DNA of 64,000 nucleotides, from assembly GCF_000306945.1 (NCBI RefSeq), contig NC_018518.1, positions 2,232,001 through 2,296,000 on the forward strand. The letters are read 5' to 3'. Numbering within the stretch: the first letter of the stretch is position 1; every line of letters starts with the position of its first letter. The stretch is from Bordetella pertussis 18323 (GTDB taxonomy: Bacteria > Pseudomonadota > Gammaproteobacteria > Burkholderiales > Burkholderiaceae_B). The position numbers and the translations under genes are program-made. Of the stretch, positions 10,108 through 18,915 are shown in pieces. The notes beneath the pieces were generated by a model, which was given only the letters and a program-made list of their open reading frames with translations, ran no database searches and was not told the origin of the DNA.

Positions 10108-11286
10108 TCAAGCGTCCGCGCGGTGGATGTCGTGCGTCACGAAACTCTCGTCGGGCGACGGCTTGTCCAGCACGCCGGGCTGCGCCAGCGTGCGTTCGAT
10201 GTCGGCCAGGCCGAAGCGCCAGTGCTCCCGCATCGACTCGGTATTGAACTCGTAGTCCTTGGAATGGCGTTCGAACTGGTTGGCCTCGTAGATGAGGTTG
10301 ACCACGTTGACCAGTGGCGTGCAGGCCTCGCGCCGGACCTCGGCCAGCTCGGGGCTGCTGCGCACCCGCGCAGGCAGGCGGTCGAGCACGCGCTGCAGGC
10401 TGCGGCGCAGCTTGAGCTGGCGGCGGAACGTATCGGTGACGATGCGCGTGCGGCTGGAGTACTGGATATCCTTCTGGCGCTCCGCCACCTCTTCCAGGCT
10501 GGCGGGCAAGGGGCCGCGCGCCGGCCACAGGTCGACCTGGAAAGCCAGCGTGTCGCGCATCGGGTGGACCGCCAGCACCTTGGTCAGCGGGGTGTTGGAC
10601 ACCAGACCGCCGTCCCAGTAGAACTCGCCATCGATCTCGATGGCGGGAAAGCCAGGCGGCAGCGCGCCGGAAGCCATGACGTGCTCGGGCCTGATGACGG
10701 TCTCGCGGCTGTCGAAGTAGGCGAAATTGCCGGTGCGTACGTTGACCGCCCCCAGGCTGACCCGCACATCGCCGCGGTTGAGCAGGTCGAAATCGACATA
10801 GTCGCGCAGCGTCTGCAGCAGCGGCGTCGTGTCGTAGAAGCTGGTCGCGGCCGCCCCGCCCCCCTGCACCAGGTACGGCGGCGGAAAGCGCGGCTCGAAA
10901 AACCCCGGCTGGCCGCGCGTGAGCGCGTTGAAGGCAGCCAGCTGGCCGTTGCTCTGGTTGGAGCCGAAGCCGAACGGCGCGTTGGCGAACAGCGCCGCCC
11001 AGGCATCGCCCCAGGGCAGCCCGGCGAATCCGGTGGGCCGGCAGATGGCTTCCCAGAAGCCGCGCAGGCGCCCGACCCGTTCGTCCACGGGGGCGCCGGC
11101 GATGATGGCCGCATTGATGCCGCCGATGGAAATGCCGGCCAGCCAGTTCGGCCGTATGCCCGCGGCATGCAGACCCTCGTAGACGCCGGCCTGGTACGCG
11201 CCCAGGGCGCCGCCGCCCTGCAGCACCAGCGCCACCGTCTCGTAGTCGAGCATGCCGGCGCCGCGGCGCGCCTTGCGCTTGCTCAT
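10108..11286 (-). CDS. Patatin-like phospholipase
   Basis: This predicted lipid acyl hydrolase of 392 residues has all patatin hallmarks: the Gly-rich oxyanion loop LVLQGGGALGAYQAG (about 21-35), the nucleophile elbow GISIGG (about 50-55) with the catalytic Ser, and the catalytic Asp in WDGGLVSNTP (about 210). A C-terminal DUF3734-type extension follows, as in a common proteobacterial patatin subgroup. No signal peptide is seen, so it is probably cytoplasmic or peripheral on the inner membrane. It sits 10 bp downstream of a lipoprotein gene, probably co-transcribed. The substrate is not known. Confidence 0.88.
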   Translation of the reverse strand: MSKRKARRGAGMLDYETVALVLQGGGALGAYQAGVYEGLHAAGIRPNWLAGISIGGINAAIIAGAPVDERVGRLRGFWEAICRPTGFAGLPWGDAWAALFANAPFGFGSNQSNGQLAAFNALTRGQPGFFEPRFPPPYLVQGGGAAATSFYDTTPLLQTLRDYVDFDLLNRGDVRVSLGAVNVRTGNFAYFDSRETVIRPEHVMASGALPPGFPAIEIDGEFYWDGGLVSNTPLTKVLAVHPMRDTLAFQVDLWPARGPLPASLEEVAERQKDIQYSSRTRIVTDTFRRQLKLRRSLQRVLDRLPARVRSSPELAEVRREACTPLVNVVNLIYEANQFERHSKDYEFNTESMREHWRFGLADIERTLAQPGVLDKPSPDESFVTHDIHRADA

Positions 11287-11296
11287 CGGCGCCCCG

Positions 11297-11887
11297 CTAC
11301 GGCTTGGGAGGCGTCTGCGGCTGGCCGTTGCCGGCGCGGAACGGATACTTAGAGAAGATCTGCGCCACGCCCTGCTCGACGCTGGCGGCGGATTGCGCCT
11401 TGTCGAGATCGTTGACCTCGCCCGTCGCCACGCCCTCCCAGACCAGTTGCCGGCGGCGCGCGTCGATCAGGTCGATGTTCAGCGTGCCTTCGGTGTACTG
11501 GTAGACGTCGTCGCCCCAGCCGTAGCCGGGCCAGCCGCCGTAGAAGCCGGCCCGGTAGCCGTAGTATGGGCCCATGGGCGGCGGCGCCGGCGTCACCTGG
11601 GTTTTTTCCTGCAGCTTGCCGTTGAAGTTGACCAGCAGGTCGGGCTTGCTCTCGTCATAGGTATAGCCGCGCATCTCGAGCTGGCCGCGAGTGGCCTGCT
11701 TGAGGCGTTCGGTCAGCAGGCTGCTGTAGCCGGCCCGGTCGGTGCCCAGCGGCGACATGAACGCGAAGGTGCGGTACTGCGCGAAGTTGGCGCTGTGGTC
11801 ATAATCGCTGCGTAGCGTGGGGCCCGACGCGCAGCCGGCCAGCAAGCCGGCGGCCACCGAGACGGTAAGCAATTTGACGATCTGCAT
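11297..11887 (-). CDS. DUF4136-type lipoprotein
   Basis: The 196-residue product starts MQIVKLLTVSVAAGLLAGCASG, a clear lipoprotein signal with lipobox LAGC. The mature part begins with the DUF4136 pattern 'YDHSANFAQYRTFAFMSPL' and continues with YTYDESKPDLLVNFNGKL, followed by a Tyr/Gly-rich stretch (YYGYRAGFYGGWPGYGWG, about 104-121) and EGTLNIDLIDARRRQLVWEG. This family is outer-membrane or periplasmic and of unknown function. It is 10 bp upstream of the patatin gene on the same strand and divergent from modE, with which it shares a short promoter region at 11888-11997. Confidence 0.85.
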   Translation of the reverse strand: MQIVKLLTVSVAAGLLAGCASGPTLRSDYDHSANFAQYRTFAFMSPLGTDRAGYSSLLTERLKQATRGQLEMRGYTYDESKPDLLVNFNGKLQEKTQVTPAPPPMGPYYGYRAGFYGGWPGYGWGDDVYQYTEGTLNIDLIDARRRQLVWEGVATGEVNDLDKAQSAASVEQGVAQIFSKYPFRAGNGQPQTPPKP

Positions 11888-11997
11888 GTCTCACCTGTGT
11901 AGCGACGTGTGAGCGCCCATCATGCCGCGATCGGAGGCAACTTGCAATAAACTCTCATTTGCATCCGCCATCCGCCGGCCGCGCCGGCCAGACCGCC

Positions 11998-12804
11998 ATG
12001 TCCGCACCTTCCCTGCAACTCGACGGCACGCTTTGGCTGCGCTCGGGCGACCAGCCCTGGGGCGGCCAGCATCGCATCGACCTGCTGGCCCAGATCGAGG
12101 CCACCGGCTCGATCAGCGCCGCCGCGCGCGCCGCCGGGATGAGCTACAAGGGCGCCTGGGACGCCATCGACGCCATGAACAACCTGGCCGGCGAACCCCT
12201 GGTGCTGCGCTCGGCCGGCGGGCGCGGCGGCGGCGGCACGCGCCTGACCGACCGCGCGCGCCGCCTGATCGCCACGTTCCGGGCGCTGCAGGCCGAACAC
12301 CAGCGTTTCGTCCAGCACCTGGCCGCCAGCGGGCTGGACGCCGCCGGCGACATCGACATCATGAGGCGATTCATGCTCAAGACCAGCGCCCGCAACCGCC
12401 TGCTGGGCACCGTGGAGGCGGTCCATGCCGGCGCCGTCAATGACGAAATCGTGTTGCGCATCGCCGGCGGCCAGCGCATCGCGGCCGTCATTACCCGCGC
12501 CAGCACCGAAGAACTGGGCCTGGCGCCCGGCACCCAGGCCATCGCCTTGATCAAGGCGCAGGCGGTGCTGCTGGGCCTGCCCGGCCCCGGCCTGCGCCTG
12601 TCCGCGCGCAACCAGCTGCCCGGCAAGGTGGCCGAGGTGCGGCCGGGCGCCGTCAACAGCGAGATCATCGTCGACCTCGACGGCGGCGGCACGCTGGCGG
12701 CCATCATCACCGAGGAAAGCGCGCGCGACCTGGCGCTGGCCGCCGGCATGCCGGTCTGCGCCCTGTTCGACGCCGCCAGCGTGATGCTGGGCGTACTGGA
12801 CTGA
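11998..12804 (+). CDS. modE: Molybdate-responsive transcriptional regulator ModE
   Basis: ModE senses molybdate and controls molybdate uptake and molybdoenzyme genes. The 268-residue protein has an N-terminal winged helix of the ModE/LysR-like type (IEATGSISAAARAAGMSYK, about 31-49) followed by two tandem Mop (molybdate/tungstate-binding) domains, TSARNRLLGTVEAVHAGAVN and LSARNQLPGKVAEVRPGAVN. The length matches E. coli ModE (262). The start at 11998 (MSAPSLQLDG) was preferred over the upstream 11959 ATG because the extra residues are Pro/Ala-rich and unconserved. No mod transporter genes are adjacent; it is convergent with an ABC transporter ATPase gene. Confidence 0.92.
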   Translation: MSAPSLQLDGTLWLRSGDQPWGGQHRIDLLAQIEATGSISAAARAAGMSYKGAWDAIDAMNNLAGEPLVLRSAGGRGGGGTRLTDRARRLIATFRALQAEHQRFVQHLAASGLDAAGDIDIMRRFMLKTSARNRLLGTVEAVHAGAVNDEIVLRIAGGQRIAAVITRASTEELGLAPGTQAIALIKAQAVLLGLPGPGLRLSARNQLPGKVAEVRPGAVNSEIIVDLDGGGTLAAIITEESARDLALAAGMPVCALFDAASVMLGVLD

Positions 12805-12829
12805 CGCGCCCGGGGCAGCCCCGGCGGGC

Positions 12830-13624
12830 TCAGCCCAGCAGCAGCGCGTCGTCGGACAGCTTCTCGCCGCGCACCCGCTCGAACATGGCCAGCAGGTCGG
12901 GCACGTCCATGCCCTTGCGCTCGTCGCCGGACACGTCCAGCACCACCTGGCCCTGGTGCAGCATGACGGTGCGCTCGCCCACGTCGAGCGCCCGGCGCAT
13001 GCTGTGCGTGACCATCATGGTGGTGAGCTGGCTCTCGGCCACGATGCGGGCGGTCAGCTGCAGCACGAAATCGGCGGTGCGCGGGTCCAGCGCGGCCGTA
13101 TGCTCGTCCAGCAGCAGGATGCGCGAAGGCTGCAGCGCGGCCATCAGCAGGCTGACCGCCTGGCGCTGCCCGCCCGACAGCAGGCCGATGCGGTCGGCCA
13201 GGCGGTTCTCCAGCCCCAGGCCCAGGGTCGCCAGCCGCTCGCGGAAACCCTCGCGCATCGACGCCTTGACGGCCCGGCTGAAGCCGCGCCTGGCGCCGCG
13301 CATCTGGGCCAGCGCCATGTTCTCTTCGATGGTCAGGTCTTCGCAGGTGCCCGCCATGGGGTCCTGGAAAACCCGCGCCACGCGTCCGGCGCGCTCCCAG
13401 ACCGGCTGGCGGGTCACGTCGGCATCGTTGATGCGTATGGTGCCGGTGTCGACCGGCAGGTCGCCGGAGATGGCATTGAGAAACGTCGACTTGCCGGCTC
13501 CGTTGGAGCCGATGACGGTCACGAACTGGCCGTTCGGAATGTCCAGCGACAGCCCGCGCAGCGCGCGCGTCTCGATCGGCGTGCCGGCATTGAAGGTAAT
13601 GTGCAGATCCTTGGCGCTCAGCAT
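12830..13624 (-). CDS. ABC transporter ATP-binding protein (TrpZ-like)
   Basis: This is the nucleotide-binding subunit of a three-gene importer. The 264-residue protein carries Walker A GSNGAGKST (about 39-47), a Q-loop in RVFQDPMAGT, the signature LLSGGQRQAVSLLMA (about 148-162), Walker B ILLLDEHTAAL (about 169-179) and the switch His in MVTHSMRRAL. It starts immediately after the permease gene (1-bp gap). The receptor two genes upstream is of the PF04392 type, so the closest characterised system is the trpXYZ tryptophan importer; the true substrate is inferred only. Confidence 0.87.
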   Translation of the reverse strand: MLSAKDLHITFNAGTPIETRALRGLSLDIPNGQFVTVIGSNGAGKSTFLNAISGDLPVDTGTIRINDADVTRQPVWERAGRVARVFQDPMAGTCEDLTIEENMALAQMRGARRGFSRAVKASMREGFRERLATLGLGLENRLADRIGLLSGGQRQAVSLLMAALQPSRILLLDEHTAALDPRTADFVLQLTARIVAESQLTTMMVTHSMRRALDVGERTVMLHQGQVVLDVSGDERKGMDVPDLLAMFERVRGEKLSDDALLLG

Positions 13625-13625
13625 G

Positions 13626-14516
13626 TCAGGCCCCCTTCCTGCCGACCAGGCGGCGCTTGAGCATCGGAATCACCAGGGTGATCGTGACCAGCACGGCCGT
13701 CACCAGGTTCAGGTCCTGTGCCTTGAGTCCGATGAAATCGCTGTTCAGGGCCAGCGCGATGAAGAAGCGGTACACGATGGCGCCGAGGATGACCGCCAGG
13801 GTCGCCATCACCAGGCGGCGCGACGGCAGGATGCTCTCGCCCACAATGACCGCGGCCAGCCCGATGACGATGGTGCCGATGCCCATCGAGATGTCGGCGC
13901 CGCCCTGGGTCTGCGCGAACAGCGCGCCCGCCAGCGCCACCAGCGCGTTCGACAGCGCCATGCCGGCCAGGATCATGGCGCCGGTATTGACGCCCTGGGC
14001 GCGCGCCATGCGGCCGTTGGAGCCGGTCGAGCGCATGGCCAGGCCGGCCTGGGTGGCGAGGAACCAGTCCAGCGCCAGCTTGACGATGATGACCACCACC
14101 AGGAGGATCAGCGGCCGCGCCACGTAATCGCTCAGCCACTGCGGCTGCAGCAGGGTGAAGACGGTGGGTTCGGTGATCAGGGGCACGTTGGGCTTGCCCA
14201 TGATGCGCAGGTTGACCGAGTACAGCGCGATCATCATCAGGATGCTGGCCAGCAGGTCCATGATGCGCAGCCGCACGTTGAGCCAGCCGGTGACCAGCCC
14301 GGCGGCGGCGCCGGCGAGGGTGGCGACGCTGGTGGAGGTGAAGGGGTCGTAGCCCGCGGCGATCAGGGTCGCGGCCACCGCGCCGCCCAGCGGGAAGCTG
14401 CCGTCGACCGTGAGGTCGGGAAAGCGCAACAGGCGGAAGGAAATCAGCACCCCCAGCGCGACCAGGCTGAAGATCAGGCCGATTTCCAACGCCCCGAGCA
14501 AAGAGAACAATGACAT
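13626..14516 (-). CDS. ABC transporter permease (TrpY-like)
   Basis: The 296-residue inner-membrane permease belongs to the branched-chain-amino-acid/ribose-type permease superfamily (BPD_transp_2). It starts MSLFSLLGALEIGLIFSLVA and shows about eight hydrophobic segments, with the typical internal motif MRSTGSNGRMARAQGVNT (about 155-172) that contacts the ATPase. It follows the receptor gene after a 109-bp spacer containing a strong hairpin and runs directly into the ATPase gene. Family and pairing are clear; substrate is inferred from the TrpX-like receptor. Confidence 0.87.
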   Translation of the reverse strand: MSLFSLLGALEIGLIFSLVALGVLISFRLLRFPDLTVDGSFPLGGAVAATLIAAGYDPFTSTSVATLAGAAAGLVTGWLNVRLRIMDLLASILMMIALYSVNLRIMGKPNVPLITEPTVFTLLQPQWLSDYVARPLILLVVVIIVKLALDWFLATQAGLAMRSTGSNGRMARAQGVNTGAMILAGMALSNALVALAGALFAQTQGGADISMGIGTIVIGLAAVIVGESILPSRRLVMATLAVILGAIVYRFFIALALNSDFIGLKAQDLNLVTAVLVTITLVIPMLKRRLVGRKGA

Positions 14517-14589
14517 GTAGGAGAACCTGGCCAGCCCTGTCTTGTGGATGAGGCCGGCGCTGCCTTGAATTGTGTTCGGTGGAAATGCC

Positions 14590-14615
14590 GGCCGGGCGCC
14601 GCGCGGCGCCCGGCC
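14590..14615 (-). promoter_or_regulatory. Perfect 26-bp palindrome between receptor and permease genes
   Basis: The sequence GGCCGGGCGCCGC is followed immediately by its exact inverse, between the receptor stop (14626) and the permease start (14516). As RNA it would form a very stable stem. It lacks a long U-run, so it is more likely a partial attenuator or 3'-end mRNA stabiliser that keeps receptor levels above permease and ATPase levels. A similar hairpin follows proX. Confidence 0.7.
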
Positions 14616-14625
14616 GAATACGCGA

Positions 14626-15600
14626 TTACTTGATGACTTGCGCCGCGGACTTGACCAGCGCGTCGGACAGCGTCACGCCCTGCTTGGCGGCGGCGCCCGG
14701 ATTCACGTAGAGCTCCAGCTTGGAGCTGGTCTCGGAGGGCATGGCGCCGGGCTTTTCGCCCTTGAGGATGCGCACCACCATCTTGCCCGTCTGCACGCCC
14801 AGGTCGCGGTAGTTGATGCCCAGCGCGGCGATCGCGCCGCGCTTGACGCTGTCGGTGTCCGAAGCCACCAGCGGGATCTTGGCGTCGTTGCCCACCTTGA
14901 CCAGCGACTCGTACGCCGAAACGACGTTGTTGTCGGTGTTGGTATAGATGACGTCGACCTTGCCGATCAGGCTGCGCGCGGCCGAGGCCACGTCCACCGT
15001 GCGCGGCGCGGCCGCCTCGACCAGCGTCATGCCGGCCTTGGGCAGCAGGTCCTGCATCTGCTTGACGACCACGACCGAGTTGGCTTCGCCCGGGTTGTAG
15101 ACCATGCCCACGCGCTTGGCATTGGGCACCACCTTCTTGATCAGCTCGATCTGCTTGTCCAGCGCCAACAGGTCGGACACGCCCGTGACGTTGGTGTTGG
15201 AGGCCTCCATCGAGGGCACCAACTGCGCGGCCACCGGGTCGGTCACGGCCGAATACACCACCGGCACGTCCTTGGTGGCCGCCACCACGGCCTGGGCCGA
15301 CGGCGTGGCGATCGCCACGATCACGTCAGGGCGGTCGCCGACGAACTTGCGCGCAATCTGCGCGGCCGTGCCGGTGTTGCCCTGGGCGCTCTGGTATTGC
15401 CACTTCAGATTCTTGCCCGATTCGTAACCCGCCTGCTTCAGGGCGTCCTGTACGCCGTCGCGCACGGAATCGAGCGCGGGGTGTTCGACGATGGTCGTGA
15501 TCGCCACCGATTTCTGCTGCGCCATGACCGGTGCGGCGTGGATAGCCATCGCCAGCGCCAGCGCGCCTACCGTCAGAAAATGTTTTTTTCCGATCAGCAT
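14626..15600 (-). CDS. ABC transporter substrate-binding protein (TrpX-like, PF04392 family)
   Basis: This periplasmic receptor of 324 residues starts MLIGKKHFLTVGALALAMAI, with signal cleavage expected after PVMAQ. The mature protein reads SVAITTIVEHPALDSVRDGV and later KRVGMVYNPGEANSVVVVKQ and VDVIYTNTDNNVVSAYE, typical of the TrpX group of ABC_sub_bind receptors. A good ribosome site (AAGGAG, 8 bp before the ATG) supports the start. It heads the receptor-permease-ATPase operon. Its leader is also the 3' end of a truncated sodC (6-7 bp overlap), so the natural upstream region has been replaced and expression may now depend on sodC transcription. Tryptophan is the best guess for substrate. 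Confidence 0.88.
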   Translation of the reverse strand: MLIGKKHFLTVGALALAMAIHAAPVMAQQKSVAITTIVEHPALDSVRDGVQDALKQAGYESGKNLKWQYQSAQGNTGTAAQIARKFVGDRPDVIVAIATPSAQAVVAATKDVPVVYSAVTDPVAAQLVPSMEASNTNVTGVSDLLALDKQIELIKKVVPNAKRVGMVYNPGEANSVVVVKQMQDLLPKAGMTLVEAAAPRTVDVASAARSLIGKVDVIYTNTDNNVVSAYESLVKVGNDAKIPLVASDTDSVKRGAIAALGINYRDLGVQTGKMVVRILKGEKPGAMPSETSSKLELYVNPGAAAKQGVTLSDALVKSAAQVIK

Positions 15601-16043
15601 GTTGTCTGCTCCTTAGACCCTCGGGTAGTTATCGTCCATGGCGCCCCCGCGGCCTCCCGCAGGTCGTGCGGCCATGAAACCGTGTAGTCTAACGTGACGT
15701 ACACGGCCGGCAGGTCGCCCTTGTGGCCGGTCTTGTCGTACGGCCCCTTGTGGGCCCCGGTCTTGTCCGGATCCCAGTGTCCGCCCGCGCCACCGCCGAC
15801 CATGTCCTTGCCGTCGACCTTGGTCATCGCGCAGGAGGGTTTGTCATGCAGGTGAAAGCCGTGCACGCCGGGCGCCAGGCCGTGCAGGTCGGGGGTGAAC
15901 AATACCCCGTAGTCGGTCTGTTCGTACTTGATCTGGCCGATCTTCTGGTCGTCGCCCTTGGGACTCAGGAGGGACATTTCGACGGACTGGGCGGCGGCCA
16001 CGCCGGACATGGCCGCCAAGGCCAAGGCTATCAGGGACTTCAT
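15594..16043 (-). pseudogene. sodC: Periplasmic Cu,Zn superoxide dismutase, 3'-truncated
   Basis: SodC detoxifies superoxide in the periplasm. The start (MKSLIALALAAMSGVAAAQS, signal peptide, AAGGAG ribosome site 6 bp upstream) and the first two thirds are normal: the Cu-ligand motif GVHGFHLHDKPSC, then GGHWDPDKTGAH and GHKGDLPAVYV. After that, homology stops and 33 unrelated residues run into the trpX-like start codon. Missing are the 'MIHxGGDNYSD' segment with the last Cu-ligand His, the active-site Arg region and the second disulfide Cys. About 50 residues are lost, so the product should be inactive. The junction lies near 15690-15700 and looks like a deletion joining sodC to the receptor leader. 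Confidence 0.8.
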
Positions 16044-16140
16044 CACACGCTCCTTGAAAAGGGCCCGCCGGGGCTCGCGCACGGGCAAGCCCGCGCCATG
16101 CGATCCCGCGGCCAGGCCGCCTGCAATACGGAACCAGCGA

Positions 16141-16172
16141 TGAAAGAAGAGCGGCGCCGGCCGGCGCCGCTC
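16141..16172 (-). terminator. Putative rho-independent terminator of the Bug receptor gene
   Basis: A perfect 24-bp palindrome (GAGCGGCGCCGG and its inverse, 16149-16172) lies 28 bp past the stop of the minus-strand Bug gene. On that strand it is followed by TCTTTCATC, a modest T-rich tail. Confidence 0.65.
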
Positions 16173-16199
16173 CCCTTTCGTCCCTCACTGTACACCCGC

Positions 16200-17171
16200 T
16201 CAGTCCAGCGTGACGCCCGAATCCTTGACCACCTTGGCCCAGCGCGTCACCTCGCTGTCGACGAACGCGCCGAACTGCGGGCCGGTCAGGTCGGGGATTG
16301 CCGAGCCGTTGCCCGCCCAGGTTTCCCTGATCTTGGGATCGTTCAGGGCCTTGGTCACGGCAGCGGTCATTTTGTCGACCGCCTCCTGCGGGGTGCCGGC
16401 CGGCGCCCACAGGGCGTACCAGGTCGATACCTCGTAGTTGGGCACGCCCGCCTCCTTGGCGGTGGGCACGTCGGGAAAGGACGGCGAGCGCTGCGGCGCC
16501 GCCACCGCCAGCGGCTTGATGGTGCCGGCCCGGATATGCCCCGCCGACGATCCCAGCCCGTCGAAGGCCAGGTCCACCTGGCCGCCGATCAAGGCCGAGA
16601 GCATCGGCCCGGCGCCCTGGTACGGCACGTCGACCAACTTGATGCCGGTCTGCATGGCGAACAGTTCGCCGGCCAGGTGGTGGGTGCTGCCCTTGCCGGC
16701 GGTGCCGAAGTTGATGTCGCCCGGCCGCTTGCGCGCGTATTCGATGAACTCCTGCAGCGACTTGACCGGCAACTTGGCGGTGTTGATGACCACGACCTGG
16801 GGCGGCTGCGCCAGCAGGGCCACCGGCACGAAATCCTTCTGGATGTCGTAGCTCAGGTTCTTGTACAGCGATGGCGCCAGGGCATGGTGGGCGCCCCCCA
16901 TGAAGAAGGTGTAGCCGTCGGGCTTGGCCTTGGACGCCACGGCGGCGCCCACGGTGCCGCCGGCGCCCCCCTTGTTGTCGATGACCACGCTCTGGCCCAG
17001 CTGCATGCCCAGTTGCTGGGCCAGCGGGCGCGCGAAGGTGTCGGTGCCGCCTCCGGCCGGAAACGGCACGATGATGGTGACGGGGCGCTCCGGCCAGGCG
17101 GCCTGAGCCGGCGCCGCGGCGCCCAGCGCCGTCGCGGCGATGAGCGCGGCGCCCAGGATGGAGTATTTCAT
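16200..17171 (-). CDS. Bug family periplasmic solute-binding protein (TctC-like)
   Basis: Bug (Bordetella uptake gene) proteins are periplasmic receptors of the tripartite tricarboxylate transporter class. The 323-residue protein has a signal peptide ending AAPAQAAWPERPV, then the family pattern VTIIVPFPAGGGTDTFARPL, VVIDNKGGAGGTVGAA and KPDGYTFFMGG, and the domain-2 motif LVDVPYQGAGPMLSALIGG. No TctA/TctB membrane genes are nearby, as is common for Bug paralogues. It is downstream of the malonate operon on the same strand (197-bp gap), so a dicarboxylate ligand such as malonate is a reasonable but unproven guess. Confidence 0.92.
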   Translation of the reverse strand: MKYSILGAALIAATALGAAAPAQAAWPERPVTIIVPFPAGGGTDTFARPLAQQLGMQLGQSVVIDNKGGAGGTVGAAVASKAKPDGYTFFMGGAHHALAPSLYKNLSYDIQKDFVPVALLAQPPQVVVINTAKLPVKSLQEFIEYARKRPGDINFGTAGKGSTHHLAGELFAMQTGIKLVDVPYQGAGPMLSALIGGQVDLAFDGLGSSAGHIRAGTIKPLAVAAPQRSPSFPDVPTAKEAGVPNYEVSTWYALWAPAGTPQEAVDKMTAAVTKALNDPKIRETWAGNGSAIPDLTGPQFGAFVDSEVTRWAKVVKDSGVTLD

Positions 17172-17368
17172 GGTGTCTCCTCGTTGGTACAGCGTAGCGG
17201 GGCCTGCCGGCCCGGTCTGTTATGCGCCGTGCTCGCCACGCTGGCGGCCGGCTTGTATGTACATCTGACGCGTCCAAATCCTGCGGTTGTCTGTCTGGTG
17301 GTCTGCACTCCTTCCTGGTCTGCTGCATGGGGACGCGCGCCCTGGCGGCGCGCGCCGTCGATATCGCG

Positions 17369-18910
17369 TCAGGACGCGGCGTAGGTATCGCGCAGAACGT
17401 TCTTCTGCACCTTGCCCATGGTGTTGCGCGGCAACTGGTCCACGACGTGGATCCGCTTGGGCACCTTGAAATTGGCGATGCGCGACTTCAGGTCGGCCTG
17501 CATGGCGGCGACATCGATCGCCGCGCCGGCGCGCGGCACCACCACCGCCACCACGGCCTCGCCGAAATCGGGGTGCGGCACGCCGATGACGGCCGACTCC
17601 AGCACGCCCTGCATCTCGTCGATGACCGTCTCGATCTCCTTGGGGTAGACGTTGTAGCCGCCCGAGATGATCAGGTCCTTGCTGCGCCCGACGATCGACA
17701 GGTAATCGGCCGGCACCGCGCGCCCGCCCGACTCGCCGCCCCAGCGGCCCACGTCGCCGGTCTTGAACCAGCCATCGGCGGTGAATTCCTCGCGCGTCTT
17801 CTCGGGCATGCGCCAGTAGCCGGAGAAGACGTTCGGCCCGCGCACCTGCACGTTGCCGATCTCGCCGGCCGCCACAGCCTGGCCCGCGTCATCCACCACC
17901 CGCACCTGCACGCCCGACAGCGCCTTGCCCACCGTGCCGCCCAGGCGTTCGCCGTCCGCGGGCCGGCAGGGATTGGAGGTCAGCATGACGGTTTCGCTCA
18001 TGCCGTAGCGCTCCAGGATGGTCTGGCCGGTGCGGGCCTGGAAATCGGCGAACGTCTCGGTCAGCAGCGGCGCCGAGCCGGAAATGAACAGCCGCATGTT
18101 GGCGCAGGCCGCGCGGTCGAAGCGCGCATCGGCCAGCAGCCGCACGTAATAGGTAGGCACGCCCATCATGACCGTGCTCTGCGGCAGATAGCGCAGCGCC
18201 TGGTCCACGTCCAGCCTGGGCAGCCAGATCATGCGCGCGCCGGCCAGCAGCGCCCCGTGCGAAGCGACGAACAGGCCATGCACGTGGAAAATGGGCAGCA
18301 TGTGCAACAGCACGTCGTCCTCGCGCCAGCCCCAGTATTGGTGCAGCACGCGGGCATTGGAGGCCAGGTTGCCGTGCGACAGCATGGCGCCCTTGCTGCG
18401 GCCGGTGGTGCCGGACGTGTACAGGATGGCGGCCAGGTCGTCGGCCTTGCGCGCCACCGTCCTGAAGCGCTGCGGCATCGCGGCGGCGGCCTGCAGCAGC
18501 GTGCCGGTACGGTCTTCGTCCAGGGTGTAGACGTGCGCGCTGCCCGCCTTGGCGGCGGCGCGGCGCACCCAGCCGGCATTGGCGCTGGTGCACACGACCA
18601 CGGCCGGCTCGGCGTTGCCCAGGAAGTATTCGATCTCGGCTTCGCGGTAGGCCGTGTTCAGCGGCAGGTAGACCAGTCCCGCGCGCAGCGTGGCCAGGTA
18701 CAGCAGCAGCGCCTCGGGCGACTTCTCGACCTGCACCGCCACCCGCGCGCCGGCCGGCAGCTTCAGCGAGGCCAGCAGATTGGCCAGGCAGGCGCTGGCG
18801 CGGTCGATGTCGTTCCAGGTATAGCGCAGCGTCGGGGTCTCCAGCGCCACGCGGTCGCGATCGGCGGGGAAGCCCCCCTCCAGCACAGCATATAGGTTGG
18901 CGTTGCTCAC
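17369..18910 (-). CDS. matB: Malonyl-CoA synthetase (AMP-forming ligase)
   Basis: MatB activates malonate to malonyl-CoA using ATP. The 513-residue ANL-family ligase has the P-loop AAILYTSGTTGRSKGAML (about 153-170), the A5 motif ILERYGMSETVML, the hinge region DYLSIVGRSKDLIISGGYNV and the catalytic Lys in PRNTMGKVQKNVL near the C-terminus. The best start is a GTG at 18910 (VSNANLYAVLEGG), 5 bp after the hydratase stop, preceded by a weak AAGG. Malonate as substrate is inferred from the co-transcribed malonyl-CoA decarboxylase. This gene completes the route malonate to malonyl-CoA to acetyl-CoA. Confidence 0.88.
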   Translation of the reverse strand: MSNANLYAVLEGGFPADRDRVALETPTLRYTWNDIDRASACLANLLASLKLPAGARVAVQVEKSPEALLLYLATLRAGLVYLPLNTAYREAEIEYFLGNAEPAVVVCTSANAGWVRRAAAKAGSAHVYTLDEDRTGTLLQAAAAMPQRFRTVARKADDLAAILYTSGTTGRSKGAMLSHGNLASNARVLHQYWGWREDDVLLHMLPIFHVHGLFVASHGALLAGARMIWLPRLDVDQALRYLPQSTVMMGVPTYYVRLLADARFDRAACANMRLFISGSAPLLTETFADFQARTGQTILERYGMSETVMLTSNPCRPADGERLGGTVGKALSGVQVRVVDDAGQAVAAGEIGNVQVRGPNVFSGYWRMPEKTREEFTADGWFKTGDVGRWGGESGGRAVPADYLSIVGRSKDLIISGGYNVYPKEIETVIDEMQGVLESAVIGVPHPDFGEAVVAVVVPRAGAAIDVAAMQADLKSRIANFKVPKRIHVVDQLPRNTMGKVQKNVLRDTYAAS

Positions 18911-18915
18911 CTTGT

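Noticed and set aside
12810..12824. CCGGGG-CAG-CCCCGG as a bidirectional terminator between modE and the ABC ATPase gene
   Set aside because: The stem is short and there is no T-run on either side, so support is too weak.
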